From Cyclobacteriaceae bacterium (GTDB lineage Bacteria > Bacteroidota > Bacteroidia > Cytophagales > Cyclobacteriaceae): 64,000 nt of DNA. Shown here one piece after another: positions 34,412 to 43,751 of this stretch. The translations under genes and the position numbers were made by a program. A model generated the notes under the pieces. That model worked only from the letters and a program-made list of their open reading frames with translations. It was not told the origin of the DNA and made no database searches. The stretch lies in contig JAEUUF010000026.1 in the NCBI GenBank assembly GCA_016787645.1, positions 62,001 to 126,000 of the forward strand, read 5' to 3'. Position 1 is the first letter of the stretch. Every line of letters starts with the position of its first letter.

Positions 34412-35739
34412 TCCTGGAACGTCTTTACCGCTTCACTCAGGTCGAATACCGGCACGCTCCCGTGTAACGCCGATCGCACAATGGTGCTTCCCGCCGCGCT
34501 GCGGTATCCGCCTGCACAATGGACTACGACAGGTTTATTCGTCGGAATTTCTTTGACCCGTTCACGAAGCTCGTAGAGCGGGATGTGTATCGCCTTCTCA
34601 AAAATCTTCGAAGCCTTTACTTCCGAGGGATTCCGGATGTCGATGATCGTGAAGGCATCTTCGGTCTTACGAAGCAATTCCGGGTCAAAAATGTTCATTT
34701 CATGCGAGCCTGCGTCTTCGACAGACACCCCTTGAATTTGTGATTCGTATCCCACCCGCGCAATGCGCTCGATAAGTTCATTGAGCACCTCTTCGCTTTC
34801 TGCAATCAGGTAGAAAGGTTCGCCGGGATTGACGATGCTCCCCAGCCAGGTTTCAAACTTGGTATCCCGCATGAGGTTGATCGCCCCTTTGTGGTGGGCT
34901 TTCTTGAATAGTCGTTCGGGGCGCGCATCGATGATGGTGACGTTGGTAGATTCGGGCAACGGTGCACGTTTGACCTTACGGATCGAGTCGCGGAAATGAT
35001 CTGCGCCTCGCTTGTTGATGCCCACAGCAAATGGAAAATACTTTGGAACGAAAGGTTGGTCAGCCAGCAGATTTTTGATGAAATCAGTTTCTGACATCTT
35101 CTGCAGGCTCCAGTTGGTCAGCTTTTCTGCCCCGATTGTGCTTACATTTTGCTTGCTCAGCCCTTTGCCACACAAACTGCCCGCTCCGTGTGCCGGATAA
35201 ACGAGGACCTGGTCAGTCAACGGTAATAATTTGTCACGCAAAGAATGATACATCTGTCGGGCTAGTTCTTCGCGTGCGGCAGTGATGGCTCCGGCAGATT
35301 CGCGCAGGTCAGGGCGACCGCAATCGCCAATAAAGAGCGTATCACCTGTAAACACTGCATGCTCCTTCCCATCCTCGTTCAGCGCCACGACGCTGATGCT
35401 GTCGGGCGAGTGACCCGGTGTGTTCAATGCTTTCAGGGTGATTCCACCCAGCACAATGGCCTCGCCCTCATCAAAGGTCTGGTGCGGGTATTCCGCCCCA
35501 AGCAATTTACTCACATAGATGGTTGCACCGGAAGATTGGTGGATTTCCAGGTGACTGCTGACAAAATCAGCATGCGGATGGGTTTCAATCACCGCGGTGA
35601 TCCTGGCCTTCTGGCTAATCGCAAAGTCATAGTACGGCTGCGGATTTCGCGCCGGGTCGATAACGGCCATTTCGCCATTACTGACAATCGCATAGGAATA
35701 ATGGGCCAGGTTCTTGTCTTCAAATTGATGAATGACCAT
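34408..35739 (-). CDS. MBL-fold/rhodanese fusion, persulfide dioxygenase-like
   Basis: A 443-residue protein. The N-terminal 250 residues are a metallo-beta-lactamase domain of the persulfide dioxygenase/glyoxalase II group, with ETHPHADFVSSHLEI as metal motif and FTGDTLFIGDCGRPDL as a second ligand block. Two rhodanese domains follow. The first (about 265-345) lacks the active Cys. The second (about 355-443) has HCAGGYRSA. Related enzymes oxidise glutathione or other persulfides to sulfite and pass sulfur to rhodanese. The ATG at 35739 (MVIHQFEDKNLAH) was chosen over an upstream in-frame ATG that adds 17 residues without domain similarity. Confidence 0.87.
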   Translation of the reverse strand: MVIHQFEDKNLAHYSYAIVSNGEMAVIDPARNPQPYYDFAISQKARITAVIETHPHADFVSSHLEIHQSSGATIYVSKLLGAEYPHQTFDEGEAIVLGGITLKALNTPGHSPDSISVVALNEDGKEHAVFTGDTLFIGDCGRPDLRESAGAITAAREELARQMYHSLRDKLLPLTDQVLVYPAHGAGSLCGKGLSKQNVSTIGAEKLTNWSLQKMSETDFIKNLLADQPFVPKYFPFAVGINKRGADHFRDSIRKVKRAPLPESTNVTIIDARPERLFKKAHHKGAINLMRDTKFETWLGSIVNPGEPFYLIAESEEVLNELIERIARVGYESQIQGVSVEDAGSHEMNIFDPELLRKTEDAFTIIDIRNPSEVKASKIFEKAIHIPLYELRERVKEIPTNKPVVVHCAGGYRSAAGSTIVRSALHGSVPVFDLSEAVKTFQE

Positions 35740-35761
35740 GGGTTCTGGGTTAATACGGGTG

Positions 35762-35769
35762 CAAAAATA
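35762..35769 (-). promoter_or_regulatory. TATTTTTG -7 box of the sulfur operon
   Basis: On the minus strand this reads TATTTTTG, a full match to TAnnTTTG, 23 bases before the MBL-rhodanese ATG at 35739. This supports that start. No -33 TTTG is seen at usual spacing. Confidence 0.45.
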
Positions 35770-35821
35770 ATAGCGGCGCCTCATGGACACCGCTACCTAA
35801 GTTACAAACGATGAATGTTCT

Positions 35822-36055
35822 TTATTTTGGCTGTGCCGGTGAATTGGGTTGGTCCTCTTTCGGCCGGGTTGATAACCCGATGAGGGTATACAACGGGCAG
35901 AAACTCACGAGGCTGGTGGCGATGAAGATACCGGCTACGACAAGCAGGATAATGGCTAGCGTTCCGGAAATGACACCCTGAAAATAAAGGACGGCTACAA
36001 CAATGGCTGCTGCAATCCTCACAATCCGGTCAATCGTACCCATGTTTGGTTTCAT
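35822..36055 (-). CDS. DUF2892 (YgaP-like) membrane protein
   Basis: A 77-residue protein with two membrane helices, matching the inner membrane domain of YgaP (DUF2892): NMGTIDRIVRIAAAIVVAVLY followed by LVSFCPLYTLIGLST. In YgaP this domain is fused to a rhodanese; here it is a separate gene next to rhodaneses, which supports a role in sulfur handling at the membrane. Confidence 0.85.
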   Translation of the reverse strand: MKPNMGTIDRIVRIAAAIVVAVLYFQGVISGTLAIILLVVAGIFIATSLVSFCPLYTLIGLSTRPKEDQPNSPAQPK

Positions 36056-36128
36056 AGTTCAGTTGGTTTTTGGTTAGCGATATATGAACAAACCTAACAC
36101 ATAAGTCGTTCCCGCACCGCTACTAAAG

Positions 36129-36764
36129 TTACACAAGGGTAATCTTGTTTCGCCCGAGGTTGACAATCCCTTCTTCTTCCATTCGCTTCAGCAACCGGGA
36201 AACCACTACCCGGGCGGTGCCCAGTTCATGAGCCAATTGGTCGTGGGTAACCAATAAAGTGCGGCTGTTTGTCATCGCGCACTTCTTTTTGATGAAATCG
36301 AGCAAGCGCTCATCTACCTTCTTAAAAGCCACAGCATTGACCACTTCAAGGAGCTCTTCAAAACGCTTATGATAAAGCCGGAAAATATAGTTGAGCCATT
36401 CGGGGTTTTCCCGGATCAGGGCGCTCACCTGGTCGATGGGGATAAACAAAACGTCGGTGTCTTCTTCGGCCACCGCCACCACCTTGCTGGTATCATTGTG
36501 GAGGCCGCCTAACAGAGACATGATGCAACTTTCACCTGAGCGAATATTGTAAAGGAGCAGCTCACGGCCGTCTTCATCTCGTCGGATCACCCGCACGCTG
36601 CCCTTGGTTACCACCGGGATGGCTCGTATCCTCATGTTCTCGTCCAGGATTACGTCACCTTCGGAAAATTTTCGTGCAGTGCCCATCTGGACAAGGCGAT
36701 TGCTCAGGCCAGGAATCGGGCTTACCAGTTGATCCTCAGAAGGTGGGTTTATTTCTTCAGCCAT
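36129..36764 (-). CDS. Crp/Fnr-family transcription regulator
   Basis: A 211-residue regulator. Residues about 20-130 form a cyclic-nucleotide-binding-like domain (SGESCIMSLLGGL), and residues about 150-211 a winged helix with LLVTHDQLAHELGTARVVVSRLLKRM as the recognition part. No Cys cluster for an iron-sulfur centre is present, so it is not an Fnr-type oxygen sensor. The position upstream of, and facing the same way as, the sulfur genes suggests that it controls them, which is inference. A perfect -7 box lies upstream. Confidence 0.88.
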   Translation of the reverse strand: MAEEINPPSEDQLVSPIPGLSNRLVQMGTARKFSEGDVILDENMRIRAIPVVTKGSVRVIRRDEDGRELLLYNIRSGESCIMSLLGGLHNDTSKVVAVAEEDTDVLFIPIDQVSALIRENPEWLNYIFRLYHKRFEELLEVVNAVAFKKVDERLLDFIKKKCAMTNSRTLLVTHDQLAHELGTARVVVSRLLKRMEEEGIVNLGRNKITLV

Positions 36765-36791
36765 TTCGGTTCATTTCAGTTTCAAAAGCTA

Positions 36792-36799
36792 CAAAATTA
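36792..36799 (-). promoter_or_regulatory. TAATTTTG -7 box reusing a stop codon
   Basis: On the minus strand the TAA stop of the outer-membrane protein gene (36799-36797) begins TAATTTTG, a full match to TAnnTTTG, 28 bases before the Crp/Fnr gene start. No -33 element is evident. Confidence 0.45.
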
Positions 36800-37426
36800 C
36801 AGATCGAATTCTCGCCCCCTGAAGATATAGCCCAGGTTTATGCCATACTGGACAATGGCTGGCGTTCCTGGTTCGTAAAGTTTACCGCCTTCGGCAGAGA
36901 TGTTCAGAAACACGGTGCGACGCACGATGAAGGACAATCTCAATCCCCCAGACCAGAATCCGGCGATTTCTGCGTCGTAATCCTTTGACTGATAAAGTCC
37001 TTTGAGTACGCTCACGTAAGGGACAAGTTCAATACCCCGGGCCAGGGGGATATGGTAATTAGTGTGCTCAAGTGCGCTGAGTAACGCCATCGAAAAAATA
37101 AATAGCGTTCCGCTCCGGACAATATTTTTGTTATGAAACCAGATAGCAATTGGGGTAAAGAACGATCCTCCTCCGAATTGAATATACTGCTCAGACACCA
37201 CAAATGACCACTCGATTCCCCAGCGGTTTCCTATATAGTATTCCGCATTGAACCCGAATGCATCCTGCGGGGCAATTCGGTCAATATTCATCCGATAATA
37301 GCTGAAGGAGAGATCGTTGGGCCATGGCAGCTTGGTTGACGTGTCGATAGTTGCCTGGCCTCTAACAGGATGATGAATAGAAAGCAGAATCAGAAGGAGT
37401 ATCAAGATTGCTGAGACCCTTTTCAC
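36797..37426 (-). CDS. Outer-membrane beta-barrel protein
   Basis: A protein of about 209 residues with signal peptide MKRVSAILILLLILLSIHHPVRGQ and strands such as AFGFNAEYYIGNRWGIEWSFVVSEQ and GINLGYIFRGREFDL, ending in an aromatic-type C-terminal strand. It is likely an outer-membrane barrel of unknown role. The start was set at the GTG at 37426 because it gives a normal signal and has AGGAG five bases before it. An ATG at 37477 would add 17 non-hydrophobic residues. Confidence 0.68.
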   Translation of the reverse strand: MKRVSAILILLLILLSIHHPVRGQATIDTSTKLPWPNDLSFSYYRMNIDRIAPQDAFGFNAEYYIGNRWGIEWSFVVSEQYIQFGGGSFFTPIAIWFHNKNIVRSGTLFIFSMALLSALEHTNYHIPLARGIELVPYVSVLKGLYQSKDYDAEIAGFWSGGLRLSFIVRRTVFLNISAEGGKLYEPGTPAIVQYGINLGYIFRGREFDL

Positions 37427-37526
37427 TGCCACTCCTGGCCCGTGAAAATTGACTGAACTATGATCAGCGCTTTTCATATACCAGTCTGGTTATCGTTCAA
37501 ACAAGTAGGACCACACGTCGAGGAGA

Positions 37527-39575
37527 CTACCGCAAAGCAATCAACACGACAATGCTGTAGGGTTTCAGACGGCACGAGCTGGTCGTCACCAGTGGCGCAT
37601 CTTCCCAAGACACAATATCCTTGGGTGATGGAAGAGCCGTATCGATCCATCTCTTCCAGGGCATCGTGGGATGTTCTTCCAACTCAAAATCCAGTGGTTC
37701 CATCCAGGCATTCACCATGTAGTGCACCCGGGTATGCCCCGTCAGGCTGGTCACGGTGAAGGCGATGGCGTGTGAGTTGCCTGACCAGTCCGGTTCATTA
37801 AGCCGAACTCCATGCCAGGCGATCAGCCGTTGTTGGAGCAGTTCCCTCAGGCTGAGGGAATACTTCATCTGCGCGGTGTCACGCATGAGTCGCAGGCGAA
37901 TGAGCTGCTGCACAAAGCGGAAGAGGTCCTGGTTCTTCTTCACGAGGTCCCAGTCAAACCAGCTTATCTCATTGTCTTGGCAATACGCATTATTGTTCCC
38001 CCGTTGCGTGCGGCGCACTTCGTCACCCATCAGCAACATCGGCGTGCCTACGGCGAGCAGGGTTGCAGCAAAGAAGTTCCGGATCTGCCTCTTGCGAAGC
38101 GCCTCGATACCCGGATTGTCAGAAGGCCCTTCCACGCCGCAGTTCCAGCTGAAATTATAGTTGCTGCCATCCTGGTTCTCCTCTCCGTTGGCATCGTTGT
38201 GCTTGTTGTTGAACGTCACCAGGTCATTGAGGGTAAATCCATCATGGCAGGTGACAAAGTTGACGCTTTGCTCAGGTTCCCGTTCATCATTTTCATAGAG
38301 GTCAGGGCTACCCACCATCCGGGTGACAAAGCTCCGCACCATGTCGTTGTCACCGCGCAGGAAACAGCGGACATCATCCCTGAATTTACCGTTCCACTCC
38401 TTCCAGCTGTCGCCAACAAAGGTGCCTACCTGGTAAAGTCCGGCGGCATCCCAGGCTTCAGCGATAAGTTTGGTGCCGGCCAGGACAGGATCTGATTCGA
38501 TTTCCCACAACACCGGCGGGTTTTCGATGGGATTTCCATTTTCATCCCGTGAAAGAATCGCGGCAAGGTCGAAACGAAAACCATCCACGTGCATCTCCTG
38601 GACCCAATAATGGAGGCTGTCGACGATCATCCTTCTGACAATGGCATGATTGGCGTTTAACGTATTGCCGGTGCCCGAAAAGTTGGCATACTTGGTTTTG
38701 TCTTTCTGCAGGGTGTAGTAAATGCTGTTGTCAATGCCGCGGAACGAGTAGGTAGGTCCGTGCTCGCCCCCTTCCCCGGTATGATTGTAGACTACATCCA
38801 GAATGACCTCAATCCCTGCCTTGTGCAAGGCCTTGACCATCGTACGGAATTCATCGATGGCGCCTTGCGGATCACTGTTACTGCTGTATTGCTGGTGCAG
38901 TGCAAAAAAGGAAATGGGATCATAGCCCCAGTAATTCCTTCTTCCATCCTCACGTGGTGCATCATCAAACTGGAATACCGGCAGCAATTCCAATGTCGTG
39001 ATGCCGAGGTCGACGAGGTACGGAATTTTTTCGATCAATCCGGCATAAGTACCTCGCCGGGGAGGCGCAACACCGGAATTGGGATGCTTCGTGAAGCCAC
39101 TGACATGCATCTCATAAATGACGGTTTGCCCAAATGATCTTCTCGGATTTTGATCATCCTCCCAATTGAACCTGGACAGGTCGCAAACCACACTCTTGAG
39201 CGGTATCGTACCTTTCTTGCGGTCCTTGGGAAAAGAAATTGCCTTGGCATAAGGATCCAACAGGATCGACTCCGGGTTGAACCGGTGCCCTTTGGCGGGG
39301 TCGTGCAAGCCATCAACCCGGTAGGCATACAATTGGCCCGGTTGGATTCCGGGGACAAAGACATGCCAATAATGATAAGTTCGGTTGGTAAACGGATCCA
39401 GTGATATCGTCCGAGAAGGTCCTGTATCGTTCGGGCACTGAAAGAACAGCAATTCAACCTTCCTGGCGTTCCGAGAGAAAATGCTGAAGTTAACTCCACC
39501 GTCTATGCAGGTGGGGCCAATCGGAAATGGCTGGCCTGCTTGCGTTGGAGACTGACGATCGGTCTTGAAGAACAT
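37527..39575 (-). CDS. glgX: Glycogen debranching enzyme GlgX
   Basis: A 682-residue cytosolic GH13 enzyme with N-terminal CBM48 (about 15-110). It contains YWGYDP at 215-220, DVVYNH at 260-265, GFRFDLAAI with nucleophile Asp336, IAEAWD with Glu373, and TCHDGFTL with Asp445, plus the GlgX/TreX block GDEVRRTQRGNNNAYCQDNEISWFDW. It should remove alpha-1,6 branches from glycogen limit dextrins. No other glycogen gene is in the window. It differs from the exported pullulanase at 4.3 kb. A TACCTTGC box on the minus strand just upstream is close to the -7 consensus. Confidence 0.93.
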   Translation of the reverse strand: MFFKTDRQSPTQAGQPFPIGPTCIDGGVNFSIFSRNARKVELLFFQCPNDTGPSRTISLDPFTNRTYHYWHVFVPGIQPGQLYAYRVDGLHDPAKGHRFNPESILLDPYAKAISFPKDRKKGTIPLKSVVCDLSRFNWEDDQNPRRSFGQTVIYEMHVSGFTKHPNSGVAPPRRGTYAGLIEKIPYLVDLGITTLELLPVFQFDDAPREDGRRNYWGYDPISFFALHQQYSSNSDPQGAIDEFRTMVKALHKAGIEVILDVVYNHTGEGGEHGPTYSFRGIDNSIYYTLQKDKTKYANFSGTGNTLNANHAIVRRMIVDSLHYWVQEMHVDGFRFDLAAILSRDENGNPIENPPVLWEIESDPVLAGTKLIAEAWDAAGLYQVGTFVGDSWKEWNGKFRDDVRCFLRGDNDMVRSFVTRMVGSPDLYENDEREPEQSVNFVTCHDGFTLNDLVTFNNKHNDANGEENQDGSNYNFSWNCGVEGPSDNPGIEALRKRQIRNFFAATLLAVGTPMLLMGDEVRRTQRGNNNAYCQDNEISWFDWDLVKKNQDLFRFVQQLIRLRLMRDTAQMKYSLSLRELLQQRLIAWHGVRLNEPDWSGNSHAIAFTVTSLTGHTRVHYMVNAWMEPLDFELEEHPTMPWKRWIDTALPSPKDIVSWEDAPLVTTSSCRLKPYSIVVLIALR

Positions 39576-39654
39576 GCCGGGTCATTTGCGGCAAGGTAAA
39601 CATCCCTCCTGCCCTTTCCCCATGACAAAAGTCACGGGTCATAATGACCGGCCT

Positions 39655-40554
39655 CTACATCCACCCTTTCCTTCTGAACCACAGATAGATGCTCAGGGTC
39701 ACACTCGTCATCAGCACAATCGACCAGACATAGCCATACTGCCAACGCAACTCCGGCATTACATCAAAGTTCATTCCGTAGATACCGGCGATGAACGTCA
39801 GAGGCATGAAGAATACGGAAAATACGGTAAGGACGCGCATCACCTCACCGGTACGCTGGGATGATAGCGAGATATAGATGTTGAGCAAGTTGGTGACATT
39901 GTCGACGACTTGCCGGGTGGACGTTTGCAGGCGCAGAAAATCATCCTTGAGGTGATTGTACTGCTGGGCAGAAATCTTTCCCTTCAGGCTTTCATGAATG
40001 GTCTTGGACATTTCAATGATGGTATCCATCACCGAGGCCCTGCGCTTGATGTAATAAAGATCCTTCAGCAAACCCGGTGTCTTTTTCTCCAGGAATATTT
40101 TGGGCTCATATTGATCAATATCCGCCACCAGCTTGGTAAGCGGGGCATCAAATGAAAGCACGGAATGGGCAAAGATGTGGAACAGGAGATGAAATGGCGT
40201 GCCGCACTTTCCGGGATCCACCAGATCCTTTTTGATTTGGGTCAGAAAGGCAAAGGGAGGACGGTGAACCGTGACGATAAAATTTTCCCCAAAGAACACC
40301 GCGATCTTATCGGTCACTTCCTGGATCGTATCGGCTTCGTCACTGGCATTGATGCTGAAGGTCCTTAAGATTACGAAGAGGCTGTCGCCAATTACTTCAT
40401 GCTTTGGCAAATGCTCAGGCTGCAGACAATCCTCTACCTGCGAGGCAGGAAGCCCATACCGGCTAGCCATCAAGTTCAGTTCTTCCTTGGTGGGTGCCGT
40501 AATATCAATCCATTCATAACTCCCCTCTGCCTTCTCCTTGAGTACCTCCGTCAT
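39655..40554 (-). CDS. corA: CorA-family magnesium/cobalt transporter
   Basis: A 299-residue CorA protein. It has a long cytosolic N-terminal domain, then two C-terminal helices, with the pore motif YGMNFDVMPEL after the first helix. MTEVLKEKAEGSYEW at 40554 was chosen as start; an in-frame start at 40668 adds 38 residues without similarity. It forms pentameric Mg2+ channels in the inner membrane. The long coiled helix (VDNVTNLLNIYISLSSQR) before the first membrane segment is the usual gate helix. Confidence 0.92.
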   Translation of the reverse strand: MTEVLKEKAEGSYEWIDITAPTKEELNLMASRYGLPASQVEDCLQPEHLPKHEVIGDSLFVILRTFSINASDEADTIQEVTDKIAVFFGENFIVTVHRPPFAFLTQIKKDLVDPGKCGTPFHLLFHIFAHSVLSFDAPLTKLVADIDQYEPKIFLEKKTPGLLKDLYYIKRRASVMDTIIEMSKTIHESLKGKISAQQYNHLKDDFLRLQTSTRQVVDNVTNLLNIYISLSSQRTGEVMRVLTVFSVFFMPLTFIAGIYGMNFDVMPELRWQYGYVWSIVLMTSVTLSIYLWFRRKGWM

Positions 40555-40719
40555 GGAATGTTGGTTGTTGATGTATGCGGGGCGAATATAGGAGGATTTT
40601 GTTTTAATACCCTTGAAATGCCGACAAGGCTTCCCGATTGTCGCCACAAGGTCAACCTCAACACACAAAATTGATTGCGAACCTTCCTACCCTTCTCCTT
40701 TTTCCAGAACTTGCCCGTC

Positions 40720-42219
40720 ATGGCAAGTACGACAACCAACTCACCACCCACCAAAACAGGGCTTGCCCGGCAAATCAGTTTGCTTGGACTTACCGCGACC
40801 GGTATATGTTCTATGATCGGCGCTTCGGTATACGTTGTTCCCTTCATGATCCAACGCAACGTTCCGGGCATTGGACCTTATGTGTTGCCTGCGTTTCTTT
40901 TTGCTGCCGTGCCTGCACTGTTGGCGGCTTTTGCCTATGCAATACTCGCGTCTGCCATGCCACGAGCCGGTGGAAGCTATGTATATGCCAGCCGGGGTCT
41001 TCATCCCTACCTGGGGTTTGTCGCCAGCTTTTCCCAATGGTTCGGGCTTTCCATCGCGATCGGTGTGGTTTCGTATGTGATCATCCCCTTCCTGCGCGAT
41101 ATCGCGATGGCCCTGGAATTCAACACCCTGGCTGCGACGCTGGAAGACCGCATGGTAAGACTGTTCGCTTCCTTGGTAATCCTCTGGACTTTTGTTGGGG
41201 TTAACATACGCGGTATAAAGCTCTATGAACTGACGCTCATACCCCTCATGATCCTGATGTTTGCACTGGGCGCCGTCGTTATCGTATTTGGTTATAGCAC
41301 AGGTCCCGGCGCTTTTGCCGAGGCCCTCTCCACGAAAGGAATGACGCTTCCAAGAGGATCTTCCGAATTTAATCCTTACATCTTTCTGTCTGCTTCAGCA
41401 GTTCTTTTCTCCAGCTTCATTGGTTTCGACAGCATTGCACAGGCAGGCGGTGAAGCCAAAAACCCAGGACGCAACCTGCCGCTCGCCATTGCCCTGGCAG
41501 TGGTTATCGTCGGCGCTTTCTACTTCTTGTTTGCCGGTGCGGTGTACCATGCAGTGCCATGGGCCTACATAGCACAGGAAGCGATGAAATCTGATGTCAC
41601 CGCTTCCGGGCTAATGAGCGTACTGCTTAGCCCCGGTTGGAGTGTGGCCATCGTCGCCGGCGCTGCGGTTGCACTTACCAACGACCTTCCCGCCATGTTG
41701 CTGTCCGTGTCCCGGCTCATGTTTGCCTGGGCAGAAGATGGGATATTCCCAAGACAGGTTACCCGGGTCCATCCCTCCTTTCATACTCCCCATGTCGCGT
41801 TGATACTCAGCGGCATCATGGCCAGCCTGGGTATACTGGGCAGCCACTTTGCGGGTGATTTTTTCCTCGGGATCGACATTCTCGTTACCAGCATGTTGGT
41901 AAACTTCCTGTTCATGTGCCTTGCCGTGATTACGCTTCCAAAGCGCAACCCGTCCCTTGCGGCTCAGGTAACTGTGCTCCGGAACCGAACGCACCAGCGC
42001 ATCCTGTCGGGGTTAGGAATTGTTATGCTGAGTGGGTTCCTGGTAATTCACATCAGCAAGGATCTTTCAGCTGATATCGACGACTGGTACTACCATTCCA
42101 CGCCAATATGGATCATCGTTATGCTTATTGGATCTGCACTCTACCAGCGCGAGCGGAAGAAGCTGGCGGCCGCCGGCGTAGATCAAAAGAAATTGTTTTC
42201 CACCCTTCCCCCCGAGTAA
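40720..42219 (+). CDS. APC-superfamily amino acid permease
   Basis: A 499-residue protein with 12 to 13 membrane helices. The first helix carries GLTATGICSMIGASVYVVP, the substrate-site GxG segment of the APC family, and SSFIGFDSIAQAGGEAKNPGRNLP is the helix 6-7 block. It should be an amino acid/proton symporter or exchanger. The ATG at 40720 was preferred to a TTG at 40675. Its stop is 12 bases before the AKR-Rid fusion gene, so the two are probably co-transcribed. Confidence 0.9.
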   Translation: MASTTTNSPPTKTGLARQISLLGLTATGICSMIGASVYVVPFMIQRNVPGIGPYVLPAFLFAAVPALLAAFAYAILASAMPRAGGSYVYASRGLHPYLGFVASFSQWFGLSIAIGVVSYVIIPFLRDIAMALEFNTLAATLEDRMVRLFASLVILWTFVGVNIRGIKLYELTLIPLMILMFALGAVVIVFGYSTGPGAFAEALSTKGMTLPRGSSEFNPYIFLSASAVLFSSFIGFDSIAQAGGEAKNPGRNLPLAIALAVVIVGAFYFLFAGAVYHAVPWAYIAQEAMKSDVTASGLMSVLLSPGWSVAIVAGAAVALTNDLPAMLLSVSRLMFAWAEDGIFPRQVTRVHPSFHTPHVALILSGIMASLGILGSHFAGDFFLGIDILVTSMLVNFLFMCLAVITLPKRNPSLAAQVTVLRNRTHQRILSGLGIVMLSGFLVIHISKDLSADIDDWYYHSTPIWIIVMLIGSALYQRERKKLAAAGVDQKKLFSTLPPE

Positions 42220-42231
42220 CTTCGTCCTGAC

Positions 42232-43683
42232 ATGACTACCGAACGCATTGATCTTGCCCCCGGCCTCAATATCTCCCGTGTGGTTACAGGCCTCTGGCAA
42301 ATAGCCGACCTGGAGCGCGACGGCAAGACGCTGGATGCAAGAACAACCGCTGCCGCGATGAGCGCGTATGCCGAGGCAGGCCTTACTTCCTTTGACATGG
42401 CCGACCACTATGGATCTGCGGAAGTCATTGCGGGAACGTTTCGTAAAGAGTTTGCAAAAACACCCGCACAGTTTTTTACCAAGTGGGTACCCACGCCGGG
42501 GCCAATCAGTCGGAATGATGTGCGGCATGCCGTTCAGCTTGCCCTGACCCGGCTGCAAACCGAGCAGATCGACCTCATGCAGTTTCATGCCTGGAACTAC
42601 GCCGATTCTAGATGGCTCGACTGCCTATTCTTCCTTACCGAGCTGAAGAAGGAAGGACTTATCGGGCATCTCGGACTTACCAACTTTGATACCGCGCATC
42701 TTCGTATCGTACTTGCCTCAGGCATACCGGTAGTCGCTAACCAGGTATGCTATTCCCTTCTGGATCAGCGCGCTTCAGGAGCCATGAAAGATCTCTGCCT
42801 GGAGAACGAGGTACAACTGCTGGCTTTTGGCACCCTCGCCGGAGGATTTCTTTCCAACCGTTGGTTGAACAAACCCGAACCCATGGGCAATGCCCTGAAG
42901 ACATGGTCAGAAATGAAATACAAGCGGTTCATCGATACTTCGGGAGGCTGGTCACAACTGCAGGGAGTTCTTGCAGTGCTAAATGAAATTGCCGTAAGCC
43001 ATAAAACGTCGATCGCGAATGTGGCTTCCCGCTTCATTCTCGATCAACCTGCCGTAGCAGCCGTTATTATAGGGGCCCGTCTCGGTACAAGCCAGCATAT
43101 TGAGGATACGACGTCGTTGTTCAGGTTGTCGCTCCATCCTCATGACCACGCTAAAATCAGAGAAGCTCTTTCGACATTAACGCCCATTCCGGGCGATTGC
43201 GGTGATGAATACCGACGGCCTCCGTTCCTGACCGCATCTGGCGATTTGAGTCATCACCTTGAATCAATGCCGGCACCCTATCCCACCCTCGAAGGGAGTG
43301 ACGGACAGACCAAGGCACTCAGTGGCACGGTGTGGGAAGACCTGGCAGGTTTCAGTCGCGCGGTCCGAAAAGGAAACCGGATTCTCGTCTCCGGTACAAC
43401 CGCAACACATGGTATGATCGACATCGGTGGCCAGGACCCCGCGGCGCAAACCCACTTCATCATCGACAAGATCGAAGGAGCGATACAGTCATTGGGAGGA
43501 ACATTGGACAATGTCGTGAGAACACGGATCTACATCCGCAACATTAACGACTGGGAGCCCATTGCCCGGGCCCATGGCGAACGGTTCAAGGGAATTCAGC
43601 CGGCCAATACCATGGTGAAGGCCGAACTTATTGGATCCAACTATCTCTTGGAGATGGAAGCGGAAGCCGAAGTGAATCGGTAA
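42232..43683 (+). CDS. Aldo/keto reductase fused to a Rid (YjgF) domain
   Basis: A 483-residue two-domain protein. Residues 1-320 are an aldo/keto reductase with the full tetrad in place: Asp55 and Tyr60 in FDMADHYG, Lys84 in FTKWV and His119 in MQFHAW. Residues about 360-483 are a Rid/YjgF domain (RILVSGTTATHG, DKIEGAIQSLGGTLDNVVRT, NTMVKAELIGSNYLLEMEAEA). The Arg that RidA uses to catalyse imine hydrolysis (PARS in the E. coli protein) is replaced by Asn (PANT), so deaminase activity is doubtful. A permease gene precedes it, so it may act on an imported amino acid or aldehyde. Confidence 0.87.
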   Translation: MTTERIDLAPGLNISRVVTGLWQIADLERDGKTLDARTTAAAMSAYAEAGLTSFDMADHYGSAEVIAGTFRKEFAKTPAQFFTKWVPTPGPISRNDVRHAVQLALTRLQTEQIDLMQFHAWNYADSRWLDCLFFLTELKKEGLIGHLGLTNFDTAHLRIVLASGIPVVANQVCYSLLDQRASGAMKDLCLENEVQLLAFGTLAGGFLSNRWLNKPEPMGNALKTWSEMKYKRFIDTSGGWSQLQGVLAVLNEIAVSHKTSIANVASRFILDQPAVAAVIIGARLGTSQHIEDTTSLFRLSLHPHDHAKIREALSTLTPIPGDCGDEYRRPPFLTASGDLSHHLESMPAPYPTLEGSDGQTKALSGTVWEDLAGFSRAVRKGNRILVSGTTATHGMIDIGGQDPAAQTHFIIDKIEGAIQSLGGTLDNVVRTRIYIRNINDWEPIARAHGERFKGIQPANTMVKAELIGSNYLLEMEAEAEVNR

Positions 43684-43751
43684 GGCCTTTGAATGATTTC
43701 TCTTCAAAATAGGTAATTACAAAATCATGTGGTTGATTCCTGGCAGGATGA

